From Thermogutta sp. (GTDB lineage Bacteria; Planctomycetota; Planctomycetia; Pirellulales; Thermoguttaceae): a DNA stretch of 11,538 nt. Positions 1 to 6,692 of this stretch are shown one piece after another. The translations under genes and the position numbers were made by a program. The stretch lies in the NCBI RefSeq assembly GCF_014359955.1, contig NZ_JACIYL010000046.1, positions 1 to 11,538 of the forward strand, in the 5' to 3' direction. The notes beneath the pieces were generated by a model. It was not told where the DNA came from, made no database searches, and saw only the letters and a program-made list of their open reading frames with translations. Each line of letters begins with the position of its first letter. The first letter of the stretch is position 1.

Positions 1-388
1 CAACGGAATCCTGCTGTCGGACCATCATGTAGGAGAGAATCGCTGTGAGATAACACCCATATTCGAGTTTGGTTATTTTCGCGTCGTGCCGGTAGTTCAT
101 CGAGCCACTCGCATCCAGCAGAATCTGGACGCGCATGTTGGTCTCTTCTTCGTACTGCTTGACGTACAGCCGCTCCGTCCTGGCAAACATCCTGTAATCA
201 AGATGTCGGGGGTCGTCACCCGGCACGTATTCGCGGTGTTCGGCAAATTCCACGCTAAAGCCTTTATAAGGGCTCGCGTGAAGACCAGTGATGAAGCCCT
301 CCACCACTCCCCGTGCCACGAGCTGCAGGTTTTTGACCCTCGCCAGTGCAGATGGTTCCACATATCGGTAGGCGATCCGCGGGCTCAT
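1..388 (-). CDS. DUF58 domain protein, N-terminal 129 residues (3' end outside window)
   Basis: This is the start of a DUF58-family protein; the reading frame stays open to the window edge, so the C-terminal part is missing. Residues 48-65 (FAEHREYVPGDDPRHLDY) match the family hallmark F-x-E-x-R-x-Y-x-x-G-D-D-x-R-x-x-D. Residues 90-97 (LLDASGSM) form the DxSxS metal-site motif of the VWA-like fold, with D92, S94 and S96. There is no signal peptide, so the protein is probably cytoplasmic. The ATG at 388 overlaps the TGA of the upstream VWA gene as ATGA, which indicates one operon with translational coupling. DUF58 proteins are usually encoded beside a MoxR AAA+ ATPase and VWA membrane proteins and are thought to act in a chaperone-like or complex-assembly system. 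A MoxR gene could lie beyond position 1, but that cannot be seen. The family call is secure; the substrate is unknown. Confidence 0.92.
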   Translation of the reverse strand, partial: MSPRIAYRYVEPSALARVKNLQLVARGVVEGFITGLHASPYKGFSVEFAEHREYVPGDDPRHLDYRMFARTERLYVKQYEEETNMRVQILLDASGSMNYRHDAKITKLEYGCYLTAILSYMMVRQQDSV

Positions 389-2631
389 CGGAGTTGAAAC
401 CTCCTGCGGAGAATCCATTCCACCGTAAGCACGGCGACGAATATTGCCCAGAACAGGGGCGGCCAGAACAACGGTTGTTCTACATAGATGTTCTTTTGTC
501 GCTGTTCTTTGTTGAGTTGATCAACCAGATAGTCAGCGGCCGAAATATGGGCGTACCTGCCTCCCGTATCGCTGGCGATGGCCGCCAGAGTTTTTTCATC
601 GAGGTCGAGTTTTTCGAACTCCAGATACGGTCGGCCAACTTCCACGACGATCTTTTCGGCTGTGAGTTTTTGCTCATCCAGCTCGGCTTCCACTTCTATC
701 TCCAGAGGGCCGCTGAAGCGAGGCTCGTAGGAGGCGCTGTAATGTCCTCCCGGTCCCGGGCGGCTCACCAGCGTCACCTTGTCGGAGGCTCCCGACTTGG
801 CCCGAATGGTAGCCACAACCTTGGCTTTGTCGGTGCCCTCTCCTCTTTCGTCGCGGACGACGGCATTGATCTGAATAACTTCGTCCGGCTCGTAAGCCGC
901 TTTGTCAGTACTGGCGACGAGAGACGCCCGAGATTCCACCTGTTCAAATCGCCCGGCCGCCCAGCGGATGAGCTGGCCCCAGAATTGCAGGAAGGGTGAC
1001 TCCTGATCGAGAACGCGTGGCACCTGCTGCCATTTCCGGGTGGTATCTCCGGTAAAGACGACCGATCTTCCCTGATCGACGGGCATCACCGCGAGGACCG
1101 GCATGCGCTCCGGAGTGACCGGACACACTGCCAACACCGTGGCACCTGGCCTGGCGTTCCCCACCCGCGTGCATCCGTCCAAAGGCGGAAGTGCGGTGTC
1201 CTCTGGCCCCTTTGACGAGGAAGGGAAAAACCTGGCAATGTTGGCCAGAATGGGGTGTTGACGGCCGTCGGGTGTCAGCTCCGGCAGAAATGGATCTGTC
1301 ACCTGTCCCATATCCCGTCCGCCAACTTCTACGGGCAGGATTTCACCGATAGGGGTATTCCCATAACCGCCGGGGCCGAGGCTGTGATAACCACCGAGCA
1401 TAATCAACCCCGCACCCTCCCGAACCCGCTTGACGATCGCCTGCTGCTGCTCTGCGGAGAGGTAGCTGCTATCCAAATCGCCGATCAAAAAGACATCAAA
1501 CTGACTGAGAGTGTTTTCGTCGGAGGGAATGTCTGAGAGGTTAAGCCCTTCGATATTCGTGCGCTTGACAAACACATTTTTGCGAACCTGCACCATCGCA
1601 TAAAACTCAATATTCGGATCTTTAGACAAAAACCGATCTACAATGGCCCCATACTCCGCACGCAGAGTTCCCTCCAGATAGAGCACACGAATTTGCGCTT
1701 CGACGACCAGGGCGGAGGCGGATCGCTGATTGTTCTCCGCGATTTTCTCCTCACTCACCGGAGGAATTTTAACAGTGTAGGTGTGTCGGCCCTTCACCGT
1801 GGGACGGTATTCGAAGACAACTTCCTGAGCTCCCGGCTGATCATCCAGAACCAGTTCCTTCTCTTCGATGAGCTTGTCGTCTTCGTAGAAACCAACTTTG
1901 ACGACACGCCCCAGCAGCCCCACCGCCTCGACGGAGGCTCGAATCCGGGCCAGGTTATTGAGCATCAGCCGCTCTGGGCAGTCCAGGCCGACAATTTGGA
2001 TGTCTCTATACGAGGCGCTGTCCCGCAAACTGGCACCAACTCCAATCGCATAGACGGGAATTCTCAGGCGGGCGGAGACCTCCTGGGGCTTGCGGGCTGA
2101 ATTGTGAATCCCATCTGAGAGGAGAAAAATCCCCTCTATTTCGTTACGCGGAGCGGCCCTCGCCGCCGCTACCAACGCACGAGATAAGGACGTGGCCTCG
2201 CCATCTGGGGAGAGCTGGCCCAGTTGGGCCACGGTCAACGTTTCACCTGCCCTTTCCGCAAAAGGGATTACAACAAGCTGGAAGTTATCTCGCAATTTTT
2301 CCGCCCACTGGACGATTTTTTCCCGCGCCTGGATAAACCGTGGCACGCCACTGACATCGTCGCTGATTTTCATTGAGGCCGAGCGGTCGAGCAAAAACAC
2401 GAGCACCGGCTTGCGAGACTCTTCCCGGTAAAAGTGGACCACTGGCCGGAAAAGTAACAGGACGACAATCACGATGGCGATGAGCCGGAGAACAACGAGA
2501 GTCTGCCATCGACCGCGTTTCAAATCGCCAAATTTGCGCCAGTAAAAAAAGATGACAAGACCCGCGGCCACAATGAGCACCAGGCCCATTGTGTAGAAAC
2601 TTGCGCCATTGGCAAGGGAGATATCAATCAC
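385..2631 (-). CDS. Membrane VWA-domain protein with glutamine-amidotransferase-like domain (748 aa)
   Basis: This is a large membrane-anchored VWA protein, probably a partner of the DUF58 protein that follows it. Transmembrane segments lie at about residues 13-31 and 44-62. The VWA domain follows at about 75-250, with a complete metal site: D82, S84 and S86 in DRSAS, T147, and D173 in LSDG. Residues 250-310 look like a beta-sandwich. Residues 315-550 resemble a class I glutamine amidotransferase fold (LIMLGGYHSLGPGGYG near 409-424), but the expected nucleophile-elbow cysteine is absent, so it is probably non-catalytic. A second beta-rich stretch covers 570-665, and a last membrane helix lies at about 720-741, before a basic RRRFQLR tail. 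This double-helix N-terminus plus VWA plus GATase-like layout is typical of BatA-like proteins next to MoxR/DUF58 genes. The start is GTG at 2631. An in-frame ATG at 2589 would cut into the first helix, so I prefer the GTG, although its ribosome site (GAAGAG) is weak. Confidence 0.9.
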   Translation of the reverse strand: MIDISLANGASFYTMGLVLIVAAGLVIFFYWRKFGDLKRGRWQTLVVLRLIAIVIVVLLLFRPVVHFYREESRKPVLVFLLDRSASMKISDDVSGVPRFIQAREKIVQWAEKLRDNFQLVVIPFAERAGETLTVAQLGQLSPDGEATSLSRALVAAARAAPRNEIEGIFLLSDGIHNSARKPQEVSARLRIPVYAIGVGASLRDSASYRDIQIVGLDCPERLMLNNLARIRASVEAVGLLGRVVKVGFYEDDKLIEEKELVLDDQPGAQEVVFEYRPTVKGRHTYTVKIPPVSEEKIAENNQRSASALVVEAQIRVLYLEGTLRAEYGAIVDRFLSKDPNIEFYAMVQVRKNVFVKRTNIEGLNLSDIPSDENTLSQFDVFLIGDLDSSYLSAEQQQAIVKRVREGAGLIMLGGYHSLGPGGYGNTPIGEILPVEVGGRDMGQVTDPFLPELTPDGRQHPILANIARFFPSSSKGPEDTALPPLDGCTRVGNARPGATVLAVCPVTPERMPVLAVMPVDQGRSVVFTGDTTRKWQQVPRVLDQESPFLQFWGQLIRWAAGRFEQVESRASLVASTDKAAYEPDEVIQINAVVRDERGEGTDKAKVVATIRAKSGASDKVTLVSRPGPGGHYSASYEPRFSGPLEIEVEAELDEQKLTAEKIVVEVGRPYLEFEKLDLDEKTLAAIASDTGGRYAHISAADYLVDQLNKEQRQKNIYVEQPLFWPPLFWAIFVAVLTVEWILRRRFQLR

Positions 2632-2738
2632 TCGTTACGACCAACTCTTCTCAATGTTCCGAATATAGTTTCGCGGTTTCCTTTCGGGGCCACCGCAGGC
2701 TGTTCGTTACTCCCGAATCGGGCAGAACAGTCCGCCGA

Positions 2739-3419
2739 CTACCGCCCCCGAGTCCTGGGCCCAGACACCCCTTTGCCACCGGTTTTTTTCATACCCTCCT
2801 GGTAGGCCTCTTCACCCAGTCGAATGGCTTTGACGTAGACAAGTGATTTCAAGTCCTGGCCTACCGCTCCTTTGTGGGTCTTGTACAGGATGTAGCGCAT
2901 GGGTTCAATTTCCGGGCGATAGTTTCCCGTCTTGGCCGCCGTCCCTGGATCCGGCTGGATATAGATCACTTCGGAGAGCGGCCCTTCAATCGTTCTTCCA
3001 TCGGTGAGTGTCACCCGGTGCACATATTCGCGCAGGGGATACGTTCGACCGGTGTATTCCTTGACGTCGGAAGTCGTCTCCTTGAACCGCCATTCCTTTT
3101 CCATCTTTTCGCTGACCACGACACATTCAATCTGTTTCACCCGATTGAGAGGAATCTCGCGTTGCCGCTGCAACTGCGAGTCATAGATTTTTAACCGTTT
3201 GTCCCGGGTCATGTAGATTTTCCCCACGATGATCTCCCCATTGGAGAGTTCGATGTAACCGGGGATGGCGTCTTCGCGCTCCGTCACTCTCGGACCAAAC
3301 GGGTTGATTGCAGGGGGCTCCTCAGCTTGAAGGGCTTGGAGTCCAGCGCAAATGACCAAAATCGCCGTGAGAGCCGATACTGGCTTGCCAAAACTGCGGG
3401 TGTTCGTGTGGTTGGCCAT
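2739..3419 (-). CDS. Secreted or periplasmic protein of unknown function (226 aa)
   Basis: I do not recognise a characterised family. The N-terminus looks like a signal peptide: a short polar/basic stretch, a hydrophobic core at about residues 14-29, and a possible cleavage after A32 (ALQA before EEPP). C24 is preceded by LVI, which is not a lipobox, so a lipoprotein is unlikely. The mature part carries two similar strand-turn-strand units, LSNGEIIVGKIY (about residues 57-68) and LTDGRTIEGPL near the middle. These suggest a duplicated small beta-barrel or Sm-like domain. The C-terminus is basic and low in complexity. The ATG at 3419 is preceded by GAGGTG with a 5-base spacer. A GTG six bases further upstream would lie inside that ribosome site, so I reject it. 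The gene precedes the VWA-DUF58 pair by 107 bases on the same strand and may belong to the same unit, but that link is inference. Confidence 0.82.
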   Translation of the reverse strand: MANHTNTRSFGKPVSALTAILVICAGLQALQAEEPPAINPFGPRVTEREDAIPGYIELSNGEIIVGKIYMTRDKRLKIYDSQLQRQREIPLNRVKQIECVVVSEKMEKEWRFKETTSDVKEYTGRTYPLREYVHRVTLTDGRTIEGPLSEVIYIQPDPGTAAKTGNYRPEIEPMRYILYKTHKGAVGQDLKSLVYVKAIRLGEEAYQEGMKKTGGKGVSGPRTRGR

Positions 3420-3424
3420 CAGCA

Positions 3425-3430
3425 CACCTC
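3425..3430 (-). promoter_or_regulatory. Ribosome-binding site GAGGTG that fixes the ATG start at 3419
   Basis: GAGGTG on the minus strand ends 5 bases before the ATG at 3419. The alternative in-frame GTG at 3425 overlaps this element and so cannot use it. Confidence 0.65.
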
Positions 3431-3544
3431 ATTGATCACCGTTGGCTTGGGACCACGGCTGAATCCGCAAACAACCGGACAGCGTTTTGACGCATTCCCT
3501 TCACATTTTTGACGGCGCAGCTTGTGTATTTACCTATTACCTAT

Positions 3545-4044
3545 TGTGCTCAAAAAAGTGGACACCCGCTAGCGCCCGAATGCTTTGCTGGGGAGCTAAC
3601 CACCAGGCCCCTGTCCCGTCTCCCTTTTTGCAAAGTGGGACATATCACGGGCACGATGTTTTGGAGAAGCCACTCATGAATTGCCCCACCCAGTGGCGCA
3701 GCCCGGGTGGAAACGGGTCCCCTGGCGTCTCGCATGACTTGGAGCCAACCGGGATGCTCGGTTGGCGAGGAAGCCGGACCTATTGGGGGACATCTTCCAC
3801 GGCGTCCGTGGAACACGGCTGGGCACCCTTGTCGTGCCCCAAACTTCGATGGAGGCTTTAACCTCGGAAGGTGGACCTGGTCGGAAGGCGGAGACGGGAA
3901 GCACGTCGCTTCAGAAGCGGATCCGACAGTCAGGGTTCTTCCGGCTCGAGTTCTCGCTCCCGCGTCAAACCCCTGTGGATTTTCCGTCCCCCGTCGGGCG
4001 GAAAGAAACGGGATTGCGGGGGTGCGTTGCCCGCTCCCCCCACG
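3545..4044. other. Gene-free GC-rich stretch with a cluster of hairpins
   Basis: The interval between the divergent genes at 3419 and 4313 has no ORF with convincing composition, start or family resemblance. It holds several short perfect inverted repeats. One has 8-bp arms at 3744-3751/3759-3766 (GCCAACCG/CGGTTGGC). A second has 8-bp arms at 3795-3802/3806-3813 (TTCCACGG/CCGTGGAA, 3-base loop). A third has 6-bp arms at 3821-3826/3834-3839 (GGGCAC/GTGCCC). A fourth is CGCTTC-A-GAAGCG at 3907-3919. A fifth is a 9-bp stem with one bulged base at 3981-3990/3996-4004 (TTTCCG-t-CCC/GGGCGGAAA). The density suggests a structured RNA, but no known RNA family was recognised. Some hairpins are expected by chance at this GC content. 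Confidence 0.35.
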
Positions 4045-4073
4045 TTGACGTCACCATGGGAATGCCGTAACAT
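4045..4073 (+). promoter_or_regulatory. Candidate sigma-70-type promoter for the rpmF-fab cluster
   Basis: TTGACG at 4045-4050 matches 5 of 6 bases of the -35 consensus. It is followed by exactly 17 bases and TAACAT at 4068-4073, which matches 4 of 6 bases of the -10 consensus. It is the best plus-strand promoter I see ahead of rpmF. Transcription would start near 4080, leaving an untranslated leader of about 230 bases. The -35 box is part of the palindrome TGACGTCA at 4046-4053, which might also serve as an operator half. The consensus used is that of general bacteria, and planctomycete promoters may deviate from it. Confidence 0.5.
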
Positions 4074-4312
4074 ACGAATTTCACGCGCTGAGAGTGCAGC
4101 CGCGTGCGACCGGCGGCGCGACGGGAGAATCAACCAAACCGCCACGCAAAAACGCGGGACCGGAATTGGACAGGACCACCCGGCTTGGTCGGTTGGTATC
4201 CCTCGGTTGTCGGGTGGGCCGTAGCTGAAGATGAGCTTTTCGATATCGTTCGGCACCTGGGCGGTGCCAACGGGTCGGAAAAGATTCGCTTTTGAAAGAA
4301 CGGAACGTCGAG

Positions 4313-4537
4313 ATGGCTGTCCCAAAAAGACGACAGAGCAACGCACGTACCGGAGCGCGGCGGGCGCACGATCATTTGATCGTCCCGCCACCTACTTACT
4401 GTCCCCAGTGCAACGCCCCCGTTCCGTCGCACGTCATGTGCCCGCGGTGCGGGTATTACATGGGGCGAACGCTGACGGATATGGACGAGCTCGAACGGCT
4501 CAAGAAGCAGCGCGAGGCGCGTAAAGGCAAGTCCTGA
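4313..4537 (+). CDS. rpmF: 50S ribosomal protein bL32 (74 aa)
   Basis: This is large-subunit ribosomal protein L32, a small basic protein of the 50S particle. The N-terminus MAVPKRRQSNARTGARRAHD is the classic family signature. The C-terminal half holds a zinc ribbon with two CxxC pairs, C30/C33 (CPQC) and C43/C46 (CPRC), so this is the zinc-binding form rather than the cysteine-free paralogue made under zinc limitation. The 74-residue length is slightly above the usual 55-65, because of a charged tail after GRTL. An in-frame ATG at 4292 would add seven residues (MKERNVE) ahead of the canonical MAVPKRR, so I use the ATG at 4313. The gene leads the fab cluster and ends 20 bases before fabD. 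In many bacteria rpmF also precedes fatty-acid genes, usually with plsX and fabH between; both are missing here. Confidence 0.95.
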   Translation: MAVPKRRQSNARTGARRAHDHLIVPPPTYCPQCNAPVPSHVMCPRCGYYMGRTLTDMDELERLKKQREARKGKS

Positions 4538-4545
4538 CGAGGTCG

Positions 4546-4552
4546 GGTGAGG
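4546..4552 (+). promoter_or_regulatory. Ribosome-binding site GGTGAGG for the TTG start of fabD
   Basis: GGTGAGG lies 5 bases before the TTG at 4558. It supports this rare start codon, from which the first codons read M-S-R-I-A-F-L-F-P-G-Q-G, the normal FabD N-terminus. Confidence 0.7.
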
Positions 4553-4557
4553 CAACC

Positions 4558-5466
4558 TTGAGCAGAATCGCATTTTTGTTTCCAGGTCAGGGCGCGCAAT
4601 TCGTAGGGATGGGTCGCCGGTTGTACGAAACCCTCCCTGCAGCGAGGCAGCTTTACGACCGCGCAAGCCAGATCCTTGGCTACGACCTTGCCAAGCTCTG
4701 CTTTGAGGGGCCCTCGGAAGATCTCGACTCGACGGTTGTCAGCCAACCAGCCATATTTGTGACGAGCCTGGCCGCCCTGGAATCGCTTCGCGCTGAGTCG
4801 CCCGAGGTTGTGCTCTCCTGCGAAGCGACGGCCGGCCTGAGCCTCGGAGAATACACAGCGCTGGTATTCGCGGGGGTTATTGATTTTGAGGATGGCGTGT
4901 GGCTTGTGCAGAAGCGCGGTGAAGCCATGCAAGAGGCTTCCGATGCCACTCCCGGCGGCATGGTCAGTATTCTGGGGCTGGAAAGATCCGAGGTGGAGCG
5001 CCTCTGCGAAGCGGCGCGGCAAGGTGAAATTTTACAGATCGCCAATTTGCTGTGTCCGGGCAACATCGTCATTTCCGGAATGCTGAAAGCATGCGAACGG
5101 GCGGCGGAGCTGGCGACCCAATTCGGGGCGATGAAGACGGTGCCTCTCGCGGTCGCGGGGGCATTCCATACGCCTATCATGCGGCCGGCGGATGAGCGCC
5201 TGGCTGAGGCCCTCGAGCGTGTCACGCTCCGCAGGCCGAGAATACCCGTGATTTCCAACGTCGATGCACGCCCGCACGAAGACCCCGAGGAGATTCGAGC
5301 ATTGCTCATTCGCCAGGTCGTTCAGCCCGTGCTCTGGGAAGATTCCATGCGCTATCTTCTGGCCGAGGGATTCGACACTTTCTACGAGGTGGGCCCCGGG
5401 CGAGTTTTGCGCGGGCTTTTGCGCCGAATCGACCGAAATGTGACTTGCCAGAATGTCGAGGTGTAG
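4558..5466 (+). CDS. fabD: Malonyl-CoA:ACP transacylase (302 aa)
   Basis: FabD transfers the malonyl group from malonyl-CoA to acyl carrier protein, supplying the extender unit for type II fatty-acid synthesis in the cytoplasm. The N-terminal FPGQGAQ (residues 8-14) forms part of the active-site and oxyanion region. The nucleophile is S95 in GLSLGEYTAL, the acyl-binding arginine is R120 in KRGEAM, and the catalytic histidine is H204 in GAFHTP. FYEVGPGRVL near the C-terminus is also typical. Leucine at residue 94, where many FabD proteins have histidine (GHSLG), is to my knowledge a known family variant. The length is normal (about 300-315). Translation starts at TTG, which is unusual but backed by GGTGAGG five bases upstream. 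The gene lies 20 bases after rpmF and 120 bases before fabG, in the same direction, and is probably co-transcribed with them. Confidence 0.96.
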   Translation: MSRIAFLFPGQGAQFVGMGRRLYETLPAARQLYDRASQILGYDLAKLCFEGPSEDLDSTVVSQPAIFVTSLAALESLRAESPEVVLSCEATAGLSLGEYTALVFAGVIDFEDGVWLVQKRGEAMQEASDATPGGMVSILGLERSEVERLCEAARQGEILQIANLLCPGNIVISGMLKACERAAELATQFGAMKTVPLAVAGAFHTPIMRPADERLAEALERVTLRRPRIPVISNVDARPHEDPEEIRALLIRQVVQPVLWEDSMRYLLAEGFDTFYEVGPGRVLRGLLRRIDRNVTCQNVEV

Positions 5467-5586
5467 GCGGTCCCGGCACTCGGCGCAGCGGGGAAGAAAT
5501 CGAGGGAATCAGAACTCACCGGTGACGGGGGCGGAAGCACCGCCAACCTGTAGATGTAATCACTCCGACAAACGTAGGAAATCGGT

Positions 5587-6360
5587 ATGAGCGACGGTCA
5601 GACGCGAAGGATTCAGGTCGATTTGTCGGGAAAGGTAGCATGTGTCACGGGGGCGGGTCGCGGCATCGGCAGGGCGATTGCCGTTACCCTGGGGCAGGCT
5701 GGCGCGAACGTCGCTTGTGTGGATGTGAATCTTGAAGCGGCGCAGGAGACTGCCGCAACCATTCGCAATTTTGGAAAGAGCCAGGCCGAAGCGTTTGCCT
5801 GTGACGTAACCGACAGCAACCAGGTTAACGCCACGGTCGAGGCGATTGTGGAGAAGTTCGGTGGGCTCCACATCCTGGTCAACAACGCGGGGATTACCCG
5901 TGATGGTCTGTTGCTCCGCATGAAAGACGAACAATGGGACGCCGTCATCGCCGTGAACCTGCGAGGCACGTTCCTGTTCACGCGGGCGGCGGCGCGATAT
6001 CTCATTCGGGCGGGTGGAGCGCGAGTCATCAACATCGCCAGCATTTCCGGGTTGATGGGCAACCCCGGTCAGGCCAACTACTCCGCTTCCAAAGCGGGAG
6101 TCATCGGGTTTACAAGGACGGTGGCCAAAGAGCTGGCATCCCGACAGGTGACGGTGAACGCTATCGCGCCGGGTTTCATCGCTACTGAGATGGCACAGGC
6201 TCTGGGGGAGCAAGCTCTGGAAGAGATCAAGAAGCGGACTCCGCTCGGGAGATTGGGTGATCCCCAAGACGTGGCCGATCTCGCGCTGTTTCTGGCGAGC
6301 GATTCCGCAGCGTTTATCACGGGAACCGTTATTCGTGTGGACGGGGGACTCGCAGAATAG
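5587..6360 (+). CDS. fabG: 3-oxoacyl-ACP reductase (257 aa)
   Basis: FabG reduces 3-ketoacyl-ACP to 3-hydroxyacyl-ACP with NADPH, the first reduction of each elongation cycle. It is a classical short-chain dehydrogenase with a Rossmann fold. The cofactor-binding TGAGRGIG is at residues 21-28 and NNAG at 99-102. The catalytic set is N124, S152, Y165 and K169 in the usual SxnYxxxK arrangement. GQANYSASKAG (161-171) and the PGFIATEM segment (195-202) are close to those of authentic FabG, and the protein ends in VDGGLAE. It is about ten residues longer than typical because of an N-terminal extension (MSDGQTRRIQVD). The ATG at 5587 has AGGA at 5576-5579, seven bases upstream. Its place between fabD and acpP supports a fatty-acid role over a generic dehydrogenase. 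A short GC hairpin lies in the 120-base gap before it (GGCGG/CCGCC, 5530-5544). Confidence 0.95.
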   Translation: MSDGQTRRIQVDLSGKVACVTGAGRGIGRAIAVTLGQAGANVACVDVNLEAAQETAATIRNFGKSQAEAFACDVTDSNQVNATVEAIVEKFGGLHILVNNAGITRDGLLLRMKDEQWDAVIAVNLRGTFLFTRAAARYLIRAGGARVINIASISGLMGNPGQANYSASKAGVIGFTRTVAKELASRQVTVNAIAPGFIATEMAQALGEQALEEIKKRTPLGRLGDPQDVADLALFLASDSAAFITGTVIRVDGGLAE

Positions 6361-6618
6361 CCCGGGCAGCGGTCGGCGGGAACGCAACAACATCTTTCCG
6401 CGATCGTCGAGCTGCCGCATTGCGGCGGCGATGGCAAGGAGTGGGGCGAGGGCGAGCGAACGCACGGGTTGCTCCCAGCAGCCCAAGGACGGGGACAAAT
6501 TGTCCGATTTCTTCTGATGCGCCGGCGAAGTCGATATGGACATCGCTGACGAAAATCGGTAAGGTATTAGGATTGCGTAGTCCAGGTAAAGCGTCAGTTG
6601 TGGTGGCTATCTCCGTGT

Positions 6619-6642
6619 GGCGGTGTGTGGGACACTGCCGCC
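6619..6642 (+). promoter_or_regulatory. Hairpin in the acpP leader
   Basis: GGCGG-t-GTGT pairs with ACAC-tg-CCGCC around a GGG loop, giving nine GC-rich base pairs broken by a small internal loop. No T-run follows, so it is not a standard terminator. It lies about 35 bases before the acpP Shine-Dalgarno sequence, where it could stabilise a processed acpP-fabF message or weaken read-through. Confidence 0.4.
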
Positions 6643-6677
6643 GAAAAGGACTCTGAATGAGACAATTCGCGTAACAG

Positions 6678-6683
6678 AGGAGG
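6678..6683 (+). promoter_or_regulatory. Shine-Dalgarno AGGAGG that favours the GTG start of acpP
   Basis: AGGAGG ends directly before the ATG at 6684, leaving no spacer for initiation there. It stands nine bases before the in-frame GTG at 6693, a workable distance. The GTG is therefore the likely start. Confidence 0.6.
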
Positions 6684-6692
6684 ATGACCGCC

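Larger units (their letters stand above)
6361..6692 (+). other. Long intergenic leader between fabG and acpP
   Basis: About 330 bases separate fabG from acpP, much more than between the other genes of the cluster. I see no ORF of credible composition and no convincing promoter boxes. Three structures stand out. One is the palindrome GGACAA-A-TTGTCC at 6493-6505. The second is the inverted pair CTGACG/CGTCAG at 6546-6551/6592-6597. The third is a 9-bp hairpin at 6619-6642 close to the acpP ribosome site. The gap may hold a separate promoter or an RNA-processing site that lets ACP be made in excess over the enzymes; that is inference. Confidence 0.4.

Noticed and set aside
346..999. Open frame of 217 codons on the plus strand opposite the VWA gene
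   Set aside because: It is antisense to the beta-rich C-terminal part of the VWA protein, which has clear domain structure; no ribosome site or family resemblance supports the plus-strand frame.
3767..3780. Sequence GAGGAAGCCGGACC, resembling the start of conserved region I of RNase P RNA
   Set aside because: The other conserved blocks of RNase P RNA (such as ACAGAA and the 3' GGCUUA part) are not found at the expected distances on either strand.
3866..3905. GGTCGGAAGG...GGGAAGCA, slightly like the apical domain of SRP RNA
   Set aside because: The defining internal-loop and GGAA tetraloop arrangement with GAAGCAGCC does not form here.
3930..4666. Overlapping minus-strand frames (153 and 178 codons) across the rpmF promoter region and the rpmF and fabD starts
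   Set aside because: They run antisense to two certain genes and through the promoter, have Arg/Pro/Ser-rich random-looking composition, and match no family I know.
4837..4851. Leucine in GLSLG of FabD where histidine is common
   Set aside because: As I recall, GLSLGEYTAL occurs in FabD of several other groups (for example cyanobacteria and plants), so it is a normal family variant, not a lost residue.
5560..6543. Long open frame of 327 codons antisense to fabG
   Set aside because: It mirrors the fabG coding strand, has no recognisable family, is rich in Arg/Ser/His as antisense frames in GC-rich DNA are, and fabG is unmistakable on the other strand.
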